A program made the translations under genes and the position numbers. Below, piece after piece: positions 56,708 to 64,000 of a stretch of DNA of 64,000 nt (its first letter is position 1; each line of letters starts with the position of its first letter). This DNA is from Paraburkholderia bannensis NBRC 103871. Lineage in GTDB: Bacteria > Pseudomonadota > Gammaproteobacteria > Burkholderiales > Burkholderiaceae. The stretch lies in assembly GCF_000685015.1 (NCBI RefSeq), contig NZ_BAYA01000006.1:393251-457250 (forward strand), read 5' to 3'. The notes under the pieces were generated by a model. That model ran no database searches. It was not told the DNA's origin and saw nothing but the letters and a program-made list of their open reading frames with translations.

Positions 56708-58069
56708 TTACACCACTGCCGAGAGCGCGAACGTCAGTCCGAGGCCCAGCAGCGAAATGATGGTCTCCAGCAACGACCAGGTCTTGAACGTCTGACCCAC
56801 GGTCATGCCGAAATATTCCTTGATCAGCCAGAATCCGCCGTCGTTGACGTGCGAGAAGATCAGCGAGCCCGAGCCCGTGGCCAGCACGAGCAGTTCCGGC
56901 TGCACCGTCACGCCTGCCGCCTGGGCGATCGGCGCGACGATGCCGCAGGCCGTCGTCATCGCCACCGTGGCCGAACCCGTCGCGAGACGGATCAGCGCGG
57001 CCACCAGCCAGCCGAGCAGCAGCGGGGACAGATGCGCCGTCTGCGCCAGCTCGACAATCTGCTTCGACACGCCGCTGTCCATCAGCACGCGGCCAAAACC
57101 ACCGCCCGCACCGACAATCAGCGTGATCCCAGCGATCGGCGCGAGACAGTCGCCGCAGAACTTCTGGATCTGCTCGCGGTTGAAGCCACGCGCAGCGCCG
57201 AAGGTCCAGAAGCTTACCAGCACCGCGATCAGCAGCGCGACATCGGAGGTGCCGATGAAGTGCAACAGGCTGTTCGGCAGGGTCTTCGGCGTGAAGACGA
57301 GGTCGGCCCACGAGCCCACCAGCATCAGGATCACCGGCAGCAGGATCGTGAAGAGCGTGATGCCGAAGCTCGGCAGCTCGCTATCGGGCTTCGGCTCGGC
57401 CTTGCTCACGAACTGCGCGGACAGCGGATTGTTCTCCGGCAGCTTGATGTGGCGGTGAATCAGGAGCGCGAACAGCGGGCCGGCGACGATCGCCGTCGGA
57501 ATGCCGACGATCAGGCCATAGGCAATGGTGCGGCCGATATCGGCGTGATACGCCTGCACCGCGAGCAGCGCGGCCGGGTGCGGCGGAATCAGGCCGTGCA
57601 CGACCGACAGACCCGCGACCATCGGCAGGCCGATCAGCAGCAGCGACTTGCCAGTACGCTTGGCGACGTTGAACGCAATCGGAATCAGCAGCACGAAACC
57701 GACTTCGAAGAACACCGGCAAGCCGACGATCACGGCGACACACATCATCGCCCAGTGAATGTTCTTCTCGCCGAACCAGCGTATCAGCGTGGTGGCGATG
57801 CGCTCGGCGCCGCCGGACTCGGCCATCATCTTGCCGAGCATCGTGCCCAGACCCACCACGATCGCGATGTGGCCGAGCGTGTTGCCGTTGCCGGTCTCGA
57901 ACGACTTGACGATCTGGTCCATCGGCATGCCGACGGCCAGGCCGAGCAGCAGCGAAACGATGATCAGGACGAGAAACGGAAAAACCTTCAAACGCGTGAT
58001 CATGAAGATCAACGCAGCAATCGCGACGAGCGCGTAAATCAGCAGCGAACTGCCGTGGGCCACTCCCAT
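56708..58069 (-). CDS. gntT: Gluconate permease, GntP family
   Basis: Proton symporter for gluconate, 453 residues with about 12 hydrophobic segments. Conserved family parts are GTMLGKMMAESGGAERIATTLI and the substrate-domain motif GLIPPHPAALLA. An AGAGGAG ribosome binding site precedes the ATG. It forms a unit with gntK. A degenerate HexR-like motif sits just upstream, and a large hairpin separates the gene from eda. Confidence 0.95.
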   Translation of the reverse strand: MGVAHGSSLLIYALVAIAALIFMITRLKVFPFLVLIIVSLLLGLAVGMPMDQIVKSFETGNGNTLGHIAIVVGLGTMLGKMMAESGGAERIATTLIRWFGEKNIHWAMMCVAVIVGLPVFFEVGFVLLIPIAFNVAKRTGKSLLLIGLPMVAGLSVVHGLIPPHPAALLAVQAYHADIGRTIAYGLIVGIPTAIVAGPLFALLIHRHIKLPENNPLSAQFVSKAEPKPDSELPSFGITLFTILLPVILMLVGSWADLVFTPKTLPNSLLHFIGTSDVALLIAVLVSFWTFGAARGFNREQIQKFCGDCLAPIAGITLIVGAGGGFGRVLMDSGVSKQIVELAQTAHLSPLLLGWLVAALIRLATGSATVAMTTACGIVAPIAQAAGVTVQPELLVLATGSGSLIFSHVNDGGFWLIKEYFGMTVGQTFKTWSLLETIISLLGLGLTFALSAVV

Positions 58070-58084
58070 GAGGCTCCTCTCCAG

Positions 58085-58098
58085 GTAGTTTTGTTCAT
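58085..58098 (-). promoter_or_regulatory. Degenerate HexR-like motif before gntT
   Basis: The plus-strand sequence GTAGTTTTGTTCAT resembles the hexR operator GTAGTTTTTGTACAT with one base missing from the T-run and one substitution. It lies 16 bases upstream of the gntT start, next to the ribosome binding site. Confidence 0.3.
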
Positions 58099-58226
58099 TC
58101 CCTTCCGCGGCCGCGCAGCGACACTGGATGTGCTCCTGGCAGGTCCAGGCGGAAAGGGTCGGCCGTCGCCGGGCCGAGATTGTAGTGGTTATAACGGCTT
58201 TCGCGGTTGTCTGCTCGAAAGACGAG

Positions 58227-58273
58227 CGAGCCGCGCAGGCCTCACGCCCAGTGGGCGCGGCCTGCGCGGCTCG
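58227..58273 (-). terminator. Large hairpin after eda
   Basis: A perfect 15-bp stem CGAGCCGCGCAGGCC/GGCCTGCGCGGCTCG encloses a second hairpin (CGCCCA-GTGGGCG). It lies 66 bases after the eda stop; the minus-strand tail is only moderately U-rich. Confidence 0.65.
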
Positions 58274-58338
58274 TAGTGCGTATCGGCCCTAAAAGCGCTA
58301 TGTGAAGCGTCGAATCCGGGGCGCGAACGATTCGCGGA

Positions 58339-58980
58339 TCAAGGCACCGGACGCGACAGCTCGCTCGCGGCGCGTGCCAGGCGCGTCACTTCGGCCCAGT
58401 CCTGGTTGGCGAGCGCCGCCTTCGGCGTGAGCCACGAACCGCCCACGCAGACCACGTTCGGCAGCGCGAGGAAGTTCGGCGCGGTTTCGGCGCTGATGCC
58501 GCCCGTCGGGCAGAACTTGAGCGTCGGGAACGGGCCGTGGAACGCCTGCAGCATGTTCAGGCCGCCAGCCGGCACCGCCGGGAAGAACTTGACGATCTCG
58601 TAACCGAGTTCCATCGCGACGATGATGTCGGTCGGCGTCATCACGCCCGGCAGCAGCGGCAGGCCCGCGTCGAGCGAAGCCTGATGGATCTCGCGCGTGA
58701 GGCCCGGCGACACGCCGAACGTCGCGCCAGCCTTCTTCGCCAGTGCGCAGTGCTCGGGCTTCGTGATCGTGCCCACGCCGACAGCGATATCCGGCGCGAT
58801 CTGTGCCGCGCGCTCGATCGCTTCAAGACCGGCCTTCGTGCGCAGCGTGATTTCCAGCACCTTGACGCCGCCCGCGTGCAGCGCGCGCGAAACGTGCTCG
58901 CCCTGCTCGGGCGTGTCGAATGCCAGCACCGGGATCACCGGGCCGAGTCGGACGATGTCGGCTACCGTGTTTGTTGCCAT
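58339..58980 (-). CDS. eda: KDPG aldolase (bifunctional 4-hydroxy-2-oxoglutarate aldolase)
   Basis: Cleaves 2-keto-3-deoxy-6-phosphogluconate to pyruvate and glyceraldehyde-3-phosphate. I start at 58980 (MATNTVADIVRLGPVIPVLAF). The 213-residue TIM barrel has the catalytic Glu in VLEITLRTKAGLEAI and the Schiff-base lysine in YEIVKFFPA. The late PTGGISAETAPNFLALPNVVCVGGSWL segment is diagnostic. It follows edd by 23 bases in one operon. Confidence 0.97.
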   Translation of the reverse strand: MATNTVADIVRLGPVIPVLAFDTPEQGEHVSRALHAGGVKVLEITLRTKAGLEAIERAAQIAPDIAVGVGTITKPEHCALAKKAGATFGVSPGLTREIHQASLDAGLPLLPGVMTPTDIIVAMELGYEIVKFFPAVPAGGLNMLQAFHGPFPTLKFCPTGGISAETAPNFLALPNVVCVGGSWLTPKAALANQDWAEVTRLARAASELSRPVP

Positions 58981-59003
58981 GTTCAGGCTCCTTGATGATG
59001 AAT

Positions 59004-60914
59004 TCAGTTCGTCGCGTGGGCGGCGGGAGTAACGGTCGCGGCGGCCGAGGCGGCCGGAATCGACGCGGCGTGAGCCGGCGTCTCGCCGACCAGCGGGCCG
59101 AACACCGTCGCGCCCAGCTCCGCGGGCGCGGCGGCGGCGCGGAACACGCCGAACAGCTCGCGGCCGAAGCCCACTTCGTTGCTTTCCTGATGCGTGGGCA
59201 GCGCAACCGGGCGCGCATTCCATTCGGCTTCGTCGACTTCGACATCGAGGACGCCAGCAACCGCATCAATCACGACCGTATCGCCGTCGCGCACCTTGCC
59301 AATCGGGCCGTGCAGCAGCGTTTCCGGCGACACGTGGATCACCGCGGGCACCTTGCCCGACGCGCCCGACATGCGGCCATCGGTCACGAGCGCCACGTGG
59401 AAGCCCTTGTCCTGCAGCACGCCCAGCAGCGGCGTGAGGCGGTGCAGCTCCGGCATGCCGTTGGCGCGCGCGCCCTGGAAGCGCACGACGGCCACGAAAT
59501 CACGCTCAAGCTCGCCGCGATCAAAAGCTTCCTGCACAGCTTCCTGCGAATCGAACACGATCGCCGGAGCACGCACAGTGCGGTGATTCGGCGCAACTGC
59601 CGAGATCTTGATGACGCCACGACCCAGACGCCCTTGCATCAGACGCAGGCCGCCGTCCGGCTGGAACGGCTCGGGCAGCGGGCGCAGCACGGCGGGGTCG
59701 GCGCTCTTCTCCACTGCCGGCACCCACGTGAGCTTGCCGTCGAGCAGCTTCGGTTCCTGCGCGTAATGGCGCAGGCCTTCTCCCGCCACGGTCTTGACGT
59801 CCTCGTGCAGCAGGCCGCCGTCGAGCAGTTCACGCACGAGGAAGGCGATGCCGCCCGCCGCATGGAAGTGGTTCACGTCGGCCTTGCCGTTCGGATAGAC
59901 GCGCGCGAGCAGCGGCACCGAGGCCGAGAGTTCGTCGAAATCGTTCCAGTCGATCAGGATGCCGGCCGCACGGGCCATCGCCACGAGGTGCAGCGTGTGA
60001 TTGGTCGAGCCGCCCGTCGCCATCAGCGCGACGATGCCGTTGATCACGGCCTTTTCGTCGACCACATGGCCAATCGGCGTGTAGTTGCCGCGCTCGACGG
60101 TCAGTTCGAGCACGCGGCGCGCGGCGGCAGCGGTGAGCTCGTCGCGCAGCGGCGTGTGGGGATGGATGAACGCCGAGCCCGGCAGGTGCAGGCCCATGAC
60201 CTCCATCAGCATCTGGTTGCTGTTGGCCGTGCCGTAGAACGTGCACGTGCCGTGGCCGTGATACGCGGCGGCTTCGGATTCGAGCAGCGCGTCGCGGCCG
60301 CACTGGCCGGTCGCGAACTGCTGGCGCACCTTGGCCTTGTCGTCGTTCGAGATACCGGTCGTCATCGGGCCGGCGGGCACGAAGATGGTCGGCAGATGGC
60401 CGAATTGAAGCGCGCCGATCAGCAGGCCCGGCACGATCTTGTCGCACACGCCGAGGCACAGCGCCGCGTCGAACATATTGTGCGTGAGCGCGACGGCCGT
60501 GCTCATCGCGATCACTTCGCGCGAGAACAGCGACAGCTCCATGCCGGCATTGCCCTGGGTGACGCCATCGCACATCGCCGGGACGCCGCCCGCGAACTGC
60601 GCGACGCCGCCGCCTTCGCGGGCCGCCTTCTTGATGATTTCGGGGAAATCCTTGTAGGGCGCGTGTGCCGAGAGCATCTCGTTGTAGGACGAGACGATGC
60701 CGATGTTCGGTTCGCGAATCGCCTTGATGGCGATTTTGTCGCGCCCTTCGAGACCGGCAAAGCCGTGAGCGAGATTCGCGCACGAGAGCGCGCCGCGGGC
60801 CGGGAAACGGTCTTGCGCCGCCACGATGCGTGCGAGATAGGCCTCGCGCGTCGGCTTGCTGCGCTCGATCACGCGCTGCGTGACCTTCATCAACTGCGAA
60901 TGCGGGGAAACCAT
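59004..60914 (-). CDS. edd: Phosphogluconate dehydratase
   Basis: Entner-Doudoroff dehydratase of the IlvD/Edd family, 636 residues, starting at 60914 ([20 protein letters not shown]). The cluster-binding cysteines lie in [13 protein letters not shown], in [13 protein letters not shown] and in the GQCGRD region. The C-terminal domain has [25 protein letters not shown]. It is transcribed with eda from a promoter whose spacer contains a HexR-type operator. Full length. Confidence 0.97.
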   Translation of the reverse strand: MVSPHSQLMKVTQRVIERSKPTREAYLARIVAAQDRFPARGALSCANLAHGFAGLEGRDKIAIKAIREPNIGIVSSYNEMLSAHAPYKDFPEIIKKAAREGGGVAQFAGGVPAMCDGVTQGNAGMELSLFSREVIAMSTAVALTHNMFDAALCLGVCDKIVPGLLIGALQFGHLPTIFVPAGPMTTGISNDDKAKVRQQFATGQCGRDALLESEAAAYHGHGTCTFYGTANSNQMLMEVMGLHLPGSAFIHPHTPLRDELTAAAARRVLELTVERGNYTPIGHVVDEKAVINGIVALMATGGSTNHTLHLVAMARAAGILIDWNDFDELSASVPLLARVYPNGKADVNHFHAAGGIAFLVRELLDGGLLHEDVKTVAGEGLRHYAQEPKLLDGKLTWVPAVEKSADPAVLRPLPEPFQPDGGLRLMQGRLGRGVIKISAVAPNHRTVRAPAIVFDSQEAVQEAFDRGELERDFVAVVRFQGARANGMPELHRLTPLLGVLQDKGFHVALVTDGRMSGASGKVPAVIHVSPETLLHGPIGKVRDGDTVVIDAVAGVLDVEVDEAEWNARPVALPTHQESNEVGFGRELFGVFRAAAAPAELGATVFGPLVGETPAHAASIPAASAAATVTPAAHATN

Positions 60915-60985
60915 CGAATCTCCTTCCTTTTTATCTCGCGGGGACGCTCGGGGACACATCACGCAGTCCGGTCAGCGATGGCGGG

Positions 60986-61014
60986 ATGTTAGTAGAAAAA
61001 CTACATGCTCGCAA
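60986..61014 (-). promoter_or_regulatory. edd promoter with HexR-type operator in the spacer
   Basis: On the minus strand TTGCGA (61009-61014), exactly 17 bases, then TAACAT (60986-60991). The spacer contains TGTAGTTTTTCTAC, an inverted repeat GTAG-N5-CTAC (60992-61004), so a bound repressor would block RNA polymerase. Confidence 0.7.
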
Positions 61015-61121
61015 TCCCGGTTTTGCCCTGGTGCGCAGTGCTGCAAACACTGAAAAGAACTCGAAAACCCATATCAGGCGGCGACCAGGCAAAACCGCAA
61101 TTGCTTCTCGCAACTCGTTCT

Positions 61122-61157
61122 TGTAGTTTTTGTACATGACCAACGATCCGCTATAGT
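61122..61157 (+). promoter_or_regulatory. hexR promoter with HexR-type operator
   Basis: The operator TGTAGTTTTTGTACA (61122-61136) overlaps the -35 element TTGTAC (61130-61135). After a 16-bp spacer comes TATAGT (61152-61157). The site shares TGTAGTTTTTnTAC with the edd site in mirror orientation, implying autoregulation. Confidence 0.68.
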
Positions 61158-61190
61158 CCACGGATCTTTCAGCATAGTGCGAGTTTCCTG

Positions 61191-62048
61191 ATGCTGCTGT
61201 CCCAGGTGAAAGCCATACGCGAACAATTGCGCCCTTCCGAGCGCAAACTCGCCGATTACATCGTCCAGGCCCCGCGAGAACTACTCGACCTGTCGATGAC
61301 CGAAGTCGCCCAGCGCGCAGGCGTGAGCCAGCCGACGATTGCGCGCTTCTGTCACGCGCTCGGGTTCTCGGGATTTCGTGAATTCAAGATCCGCCTGGCG
61401 CAGGCCGTGGCAGGCGATCTGCCGACGGAACTGCCGGCCGTCTACCGCGACGTGAGCCCGGACGAGCCCGTGCCGGGCGTCGCGGCCAAGGTGCTCGACC
61501 GCACCATCGGCGCGCTCGTGCAGGTGCGCAACAATCTATCCACCGATGCATTGGGCGCCGCCATCGCACTGCTCGCGAAAGCCGCACGCATCGAGTTCTA
61601 CGGCGCGGGCGGCTCTGGCATCGCCGCGCAGGATATGCAGCACAAGTTCTTTCGTCTCGGCATGCCGAGCGTGGCTTACTCGGATCCGCACACGTTCTTG
61701 ATGTCTGCTGCGCTGCTTGGCCCGGGAGACGTCGTCGTCGCCATCTCGAATACTGGCCGCACGCGTGACGTGGTAGACGCCGCACGCACCGCGCTCGATC
61801 GCGGCGCAAAAGTGATCGCGATTACGCATGGCACCTCGCCGCTCGCGCGCCTTGCGAGCGTGGGTCTGCACGCCAATGTCGATGAAGACACCGACGTCTT
61901 TTCGCCGATGACCTCGCGCACCTCGCACCTCGCAATCGGCGACATCCTGGCCGTCGGCGTGGCGTTACAGCGCGGGCCGGAACTGGCCGAAAAGCTCGCC
62001 GACGCGAAGGACATCATCGCCAAGCGGCGGCTCGATCCGAATGGTTGA
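61191..62048 (+). CDS. hexR: HexR-type RpiR-family transcriptional regulator
   Basis: A 285-residue regulator. The N-terminal RpiR helix-turn-helix (residues 1-80; SMTEVAQRAGVSQPTIARFCHALGF in part) is followed by a SIS sugar-phosphate-binding domain (about 125-260; RIEFYGAGGSGIAAQDMQHKFFRLG). HexR proteins repress Entner-Doudoroff genes and release DNA when KDPG binds. It diverges from edd over 276 bases containing two matching operators. A terminator follows. Confidence 0.94.
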   Translation: MLLSQVKAIREQLRPSERKLADYIVQAPRELLDLSMTEVAQRAGVSQPTIARFCHALGFSGFREFKIRLAQAVAGDLPTELPAVYRDVSPDEPVPGVAAKVLDRTIGALVQVRNNLSTDALGAAIALLAKAARIEFYGAGGSGIAAQDMQHKFFRLGMPSVAYSDPHTFLMSAALLGPGDVVVAISNTGRTRDVVDAARTALDRGAKVIAITHGTSPLARLASVGLHANVDEDTDVFSPMTSRTSHLAIGDILAVGVALQRGPELAEKLADAKDIIAKRRLDPNG

Positions 62049-62086
62049 AGCCTCAGTTGACCCTTGCGTATCGCCGATGCAATAAA

Positions 62087-62118
62087 AAAGCGGACTCCCG
62101 AAAGAGTCCGCTTTGTGT
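62087..62118 (+). terminator. Intrinsic terminator of hexR
   Basis: A perfect 11-bp stem AAAGCGGACTC/GAGTCCGCTTT (62087-62097 and 62104-62114) is followed by GTGTTT. Confidence 0.85.
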
Positions 62119-62184
62119 TTCGGCGCTGAGGGCAATAAAGGCAATGAATCTGCCCGACCGAAGCATGATGTGATGGAGGCCTTC

Positions 62185-62214
62185 CCGGAAGTGGCCGTAC
62201 TGCGCCACTTCCGG
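62185..62214 (-). terminator. Hairpin at the 3-prime end of the autotransporter gene
   Basis: A perfect 11-bp stem CCGGAAGTGGC/GCCACTTCCGG lies 15 bases after the stop codon of the minus-strand autotransporter gene. No U-run follows, so termination is uncertain. Confidence 0.5.
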
Positions 62215-62229
62215 TTTGCCATCAGGCGC

Positions 62230-64000
62230 TTACCACTGGTACGACATGCCACCGCCGACCGTCGCACCGCCACCCGAGGCGTAACCACCACCCACCTTCA
62301 CCTTGATGTTCTGGGTGATGCGCGCCGAAGCGCCGAGTGCAACCGCCTGGTAGCCCTGGAAGTTGGCTGTGCCGACACCCACCGCAAGGTTCTTGCCCTG
62401 ATCGACGTCCGGAATCATCGTCAGTGCCGTTGCCGCAGCAACGCCGCCGTACGCGTTACGCGCCACCGAGTTCACGCTGCCCTGGAGCGCATTCAAGCCG
62501 CTCTGGAGCTGACCGACGTTGACTGCATCGGTCGCGTTGACGCCGTTCGCCACGTTGGTGATGCGGCGCTCGTTGCCTTGCGAGCCGACGGACACGGTGT
62601 TGTCCTGATCCGCAACCGAGTTGGCACCCAGCGCAACCGAGTTGTTGCCGGTCGCCTTCGCCGTGTCGCCGAGCGCCGTGGAGTTGGCGCCCGAAGCAAC
62701 CGCACCACCGCCCGCCGCAATCGAGTTGGTACCCGTTGCCGACGCTGCACCGTTCGACGTGTTGGTCGCCAGATACTGGGAACCGCTGACGTTGATATTC
62801 TCGATCGCCTGGTTCAGGTTCGAGACCTGCGCGTTGGTCGCGTACAACTGCGAGCCGTTCACCGCATCGAGGCTATCCGCGCTCAAGACGCCATTTGCCA
62901 CGTTGGTCAGCGTCACCGCCGTCGTGCCGCCCGTACCGCCCAGCGTGATCTTGTCGTGCGCCGACGTGTCGTACTGCACAGCATTGGCCACCGACCCGGC
63001 GATCGTGGTCATCGAGTTCTCGATGGTGGTCACGCGGCCGTCGATGTTCGAGATCGCACCACCCACGTTGTTGTAGGTGTTGCCGCCGACGCTGTAAGTC
63101 GGCGCCGAAATCGAACCATCGCCGTTGACCGTCGAGCCGCCGCCCAGCGCGCTGGCCGTGCTGGCCGCAATGGTGTAAGCCTGCGCACCGTTCACGGCGT
63201 CAGTGCTGGTCGGCGAAATATCGGCCGCAGCAACGTTACCCAGCTTGACCGGCGCATGACCGGAACCACCAAGCGTGATCGAACCCTTCGACGAATCGTC
63301 GTAGGCGACAAACGAGTTCGTCACGTTACCCGACGTATCGACAACCGCCCCCATGGCCTGGAGCTGTGCCACGTTCACCGCATCGTTCTGCGCAACGCCG
63401 TTTGCAACGTTGTGCAGGGCAACGAGACCCGTGGTGCCCGCTCCGCCGAGCGTGATCGATGACTTCGACGTGTCGTCATAGGCGACGAACGCGTTCAGCA
63501 CGTTGCCCGAGGTGTCGACATTCAGGCCTGCGGCCTTCAACTGCGCCACGTTGACCGCATCCAGATCCTGCGCACCGGCTCCGACGTTGTGCAGCACCAC
63601 CGGCGTGGTGGAGCCCACTCCGCCGAACGTCACCGAGCTCTTCGACGTATCGTCGTAGGTCACGAAGGCGTTTGTCGCGTTACCCGAACTGTCGAACGAG
63701 CCGCCCATGGCTTCGAGCTGCGCCAGGTTCACTGCGTCGTTGGCCTGTGCAGCATTCGCCACGTTATGCAGTGCGACCAGCTTCGTCGAACCCGAGCCAC
63801 CAAGCGTGACCGAACTCTTCGACGTGTCGTCATAGGCCACGAACGCATTCGTTACGTTACCCGAGCTGTCGAACGTGCCACCCATCGCTGCGAGCTGAGC
63901 CACGTTCACCGCGTCGTTCGCCCCCACGCCATTGGCGACGTTCGTCAGGGCAACGGGCACCGTCCCATTCATACCGCCAAGACGCACCGACGTATGCGAT
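62230..64000 (-). CDS. Trimeric autotransporter adhesin (YadA-like), C-terminal part
   Basis: The frame is open to the right edge, so only about 590 C-terminal residues are seen; the signal peptide and head lie outside. From the edge inwards come four 59-residue repeats (GG..T..LVALHNVAN, DAVNVAQL, SSGN.TNAFVAYDDTSKSS), a more diverged stalk and YadA-head-like repeats (ANSTALGDTAKATGNNSVALG). A neck motif follows (RRITNVANGVNATDAVNVGQL in part), then the 70-residue membrane anchor ending GGGMSYQW with a terminal aromatic residue. It forms a trimeric outer-membrane barrel exporting its own passenger; adhesion is the usual role. Confidence 0.93.
   Translation of the reverse strand, partial: SHTSVRLGGMNGTVPVALTNVANGVGANDAVNVAQLAAMGGTFDSSGNVTNAFVAYDDTSKSSVTLGGSGSTKLVALHNVANAAQANDAVNLAQLEAMGGSFDSSGNATNAFVTYDDTSKSSVTFGGVGSTTPVVLHNVGAGAQDLDAVNVAQLKAAGLNVDTSGNVLNAFVAYDDTSKSSITLGGAGTTGLVALHNVANGVAQNDAVNVAQLQAMGAVVDTSGNVTNSFVAYDDSSKGSITLGGSGHAPVKLGNVAAADISPTSTDAVNGAQAYTIAASTASALGGGSTVNGDGSISAPTYSVGGNTYNNVGGAISNIDGRVTTIENSMTTIAGSVANAVQYDTSAHDKITLGGTGGTTAVTLTNVANGVLSADSLDAVNGSQLYATNAQVSNLNQAIENINVSGSQYLATNTSNGAASATGTNSIAAGGGAVASGANSTALGDTAKATGNNSVALGANSVADQDNTVSVGSQGNERRITNVANGVNATDAVNVGQLQSGLNALQGSVNSVARNAYGGVAAATALTMIPDVDQGKNLAVGVGTANFQGYQAVALGASARITQNIKVKVGGGYASGGGATVGGGMSYQW
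63274..63981 (-). repeat. Four 177-bp tandem repeats in the autotransporter stalk
   Basis: Four consecutive in-frame 59-codon units (boundaries at 63981, 63804, 63627 and 63450, ending at 63274). They share long near-identical DNA blocks, for example the segment encoding AYDDTSKSS recurring every 177 bases. A fifth, partial unit begins just after. More copies may continue beyond the window edge. Confidence 0.9.

Noticed and set aside
58920..63462. Long plus-strand frames opposite edd and the autotransporter gene
   Set aside because: They mirror the opposite coding strand, and the second repeats with the autotransporter repeat period.
63274..63981. CRISPR-like or satellite array
   Set aside because: Units are 177 bp, in frame and coding for stalk repeats; no spacers.

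Overview
The window is a contiguous piece of a high-GC betaproteobacterial chromosome, most likely Burkholderiaceae (Burkholderia, Paraburkholderia or Caballeronia). Evidence: yajC-secD-secF, split pqiA paralogs with pqiB/pqiC, a three-gene pntAA-pntAB-pntB transhydrogenase, dusB-fis-purH, ruvCAB, tyrS-dtd, rplM-rpsI-erpA, a type A RNase P RNA gene, gltIJKL-gdhA, an edd-eda-hexR Entner-Doudoroff block and a trimeric autotransporter, all with strongly GC-biased third positions. This placement rests on gene content and family recognition, not on any database search. I see no prophage, insertion sequence, tRNA, rRNA operon or CRISPR array; almost everything is core chromosome.

Layout. 0.3-3.9 kb: Sec accessory operon. 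3.9-5.2 kb: two tandem YceI periplasmic proteins facing away from a Pqi-type lipid transport operon (5.6-9.6 kb). 9.7-12.7 kb: a Gcr-family membrane protein, then a HigBA-type toxin-antitoxin pair. 12.7-16.5 kb: an rRNA methyltransferase, a glycosyltransferase, a VOC protein and a WYL regulator. 16.5-19.5 kb: transhydrogenase operon on the minus strand. 19.8-24.2 kb: nudJ-mnmA, an FMN glutamate-synthase-like protein and a GST. 24.4-33.9 kb: pepP-ubiH, dusB-fis, purH, ruvC-ruvA-ruvB and a DUF2236/MpaB protein. 34-38.6 kb (minus): a branched-chain amino acid binding protein, tyrS-dtd-phosphatase and a second HigBA-type pair paralogous to the first. 38.9-43.2 kb: anmK, erpA, rpsI, rplM, a predicted small RNA gene, an OsmC protein and rnpB. 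43.2-46.5 kb: pyrC-DUF3025 and a class II amidotransferase. 46.6-52.5 kb (minus): glutamate/aspartate ABC transporter, glutamate dehydrogenase and a HypT-like LysR regulator. 52.6-56 kb: a TPR/glycosyltransferase-like protein and purB. 56.1-62 kb: gluconate kinase and permease, eda, edd and divergent hexR. 62.2 kb to the right edge: the C-terminal part of a trimeric autotransporter running off the window.

The most coherent functional blocks are the gluconate/Entner-Doudoroff unit and the glutamate unit. In the first, import, phosphorylation, dehydration and aldol cleavage genes surround a HexR repressor gene, with near-identical operator-like motifs placed on the edd and hexR promoters. In the second, glutamate uptake genes sit next to glutamate dehydrogenase.

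The signal I rate highest is not a protein. About 95 nt between osmC and rplM on the minus strand carries its own promoter, a 5-prime hairpin, a CU-rich single-stranded tract with two anti-Shine-Dalgarno CCUCC elements and an intrinsic terminator. It lies upstream of, and separate from, the strong rplM promoter. Other non-coding signals worth a look are an 8-bp tandem repeat between ruvC and ruvA, a 19-bp perfect inverted repeat between gdhA and the LysR gene, a palindrome in front of the VOC gene, and several -10 boxes placed so that the mRNA would be leaderless.
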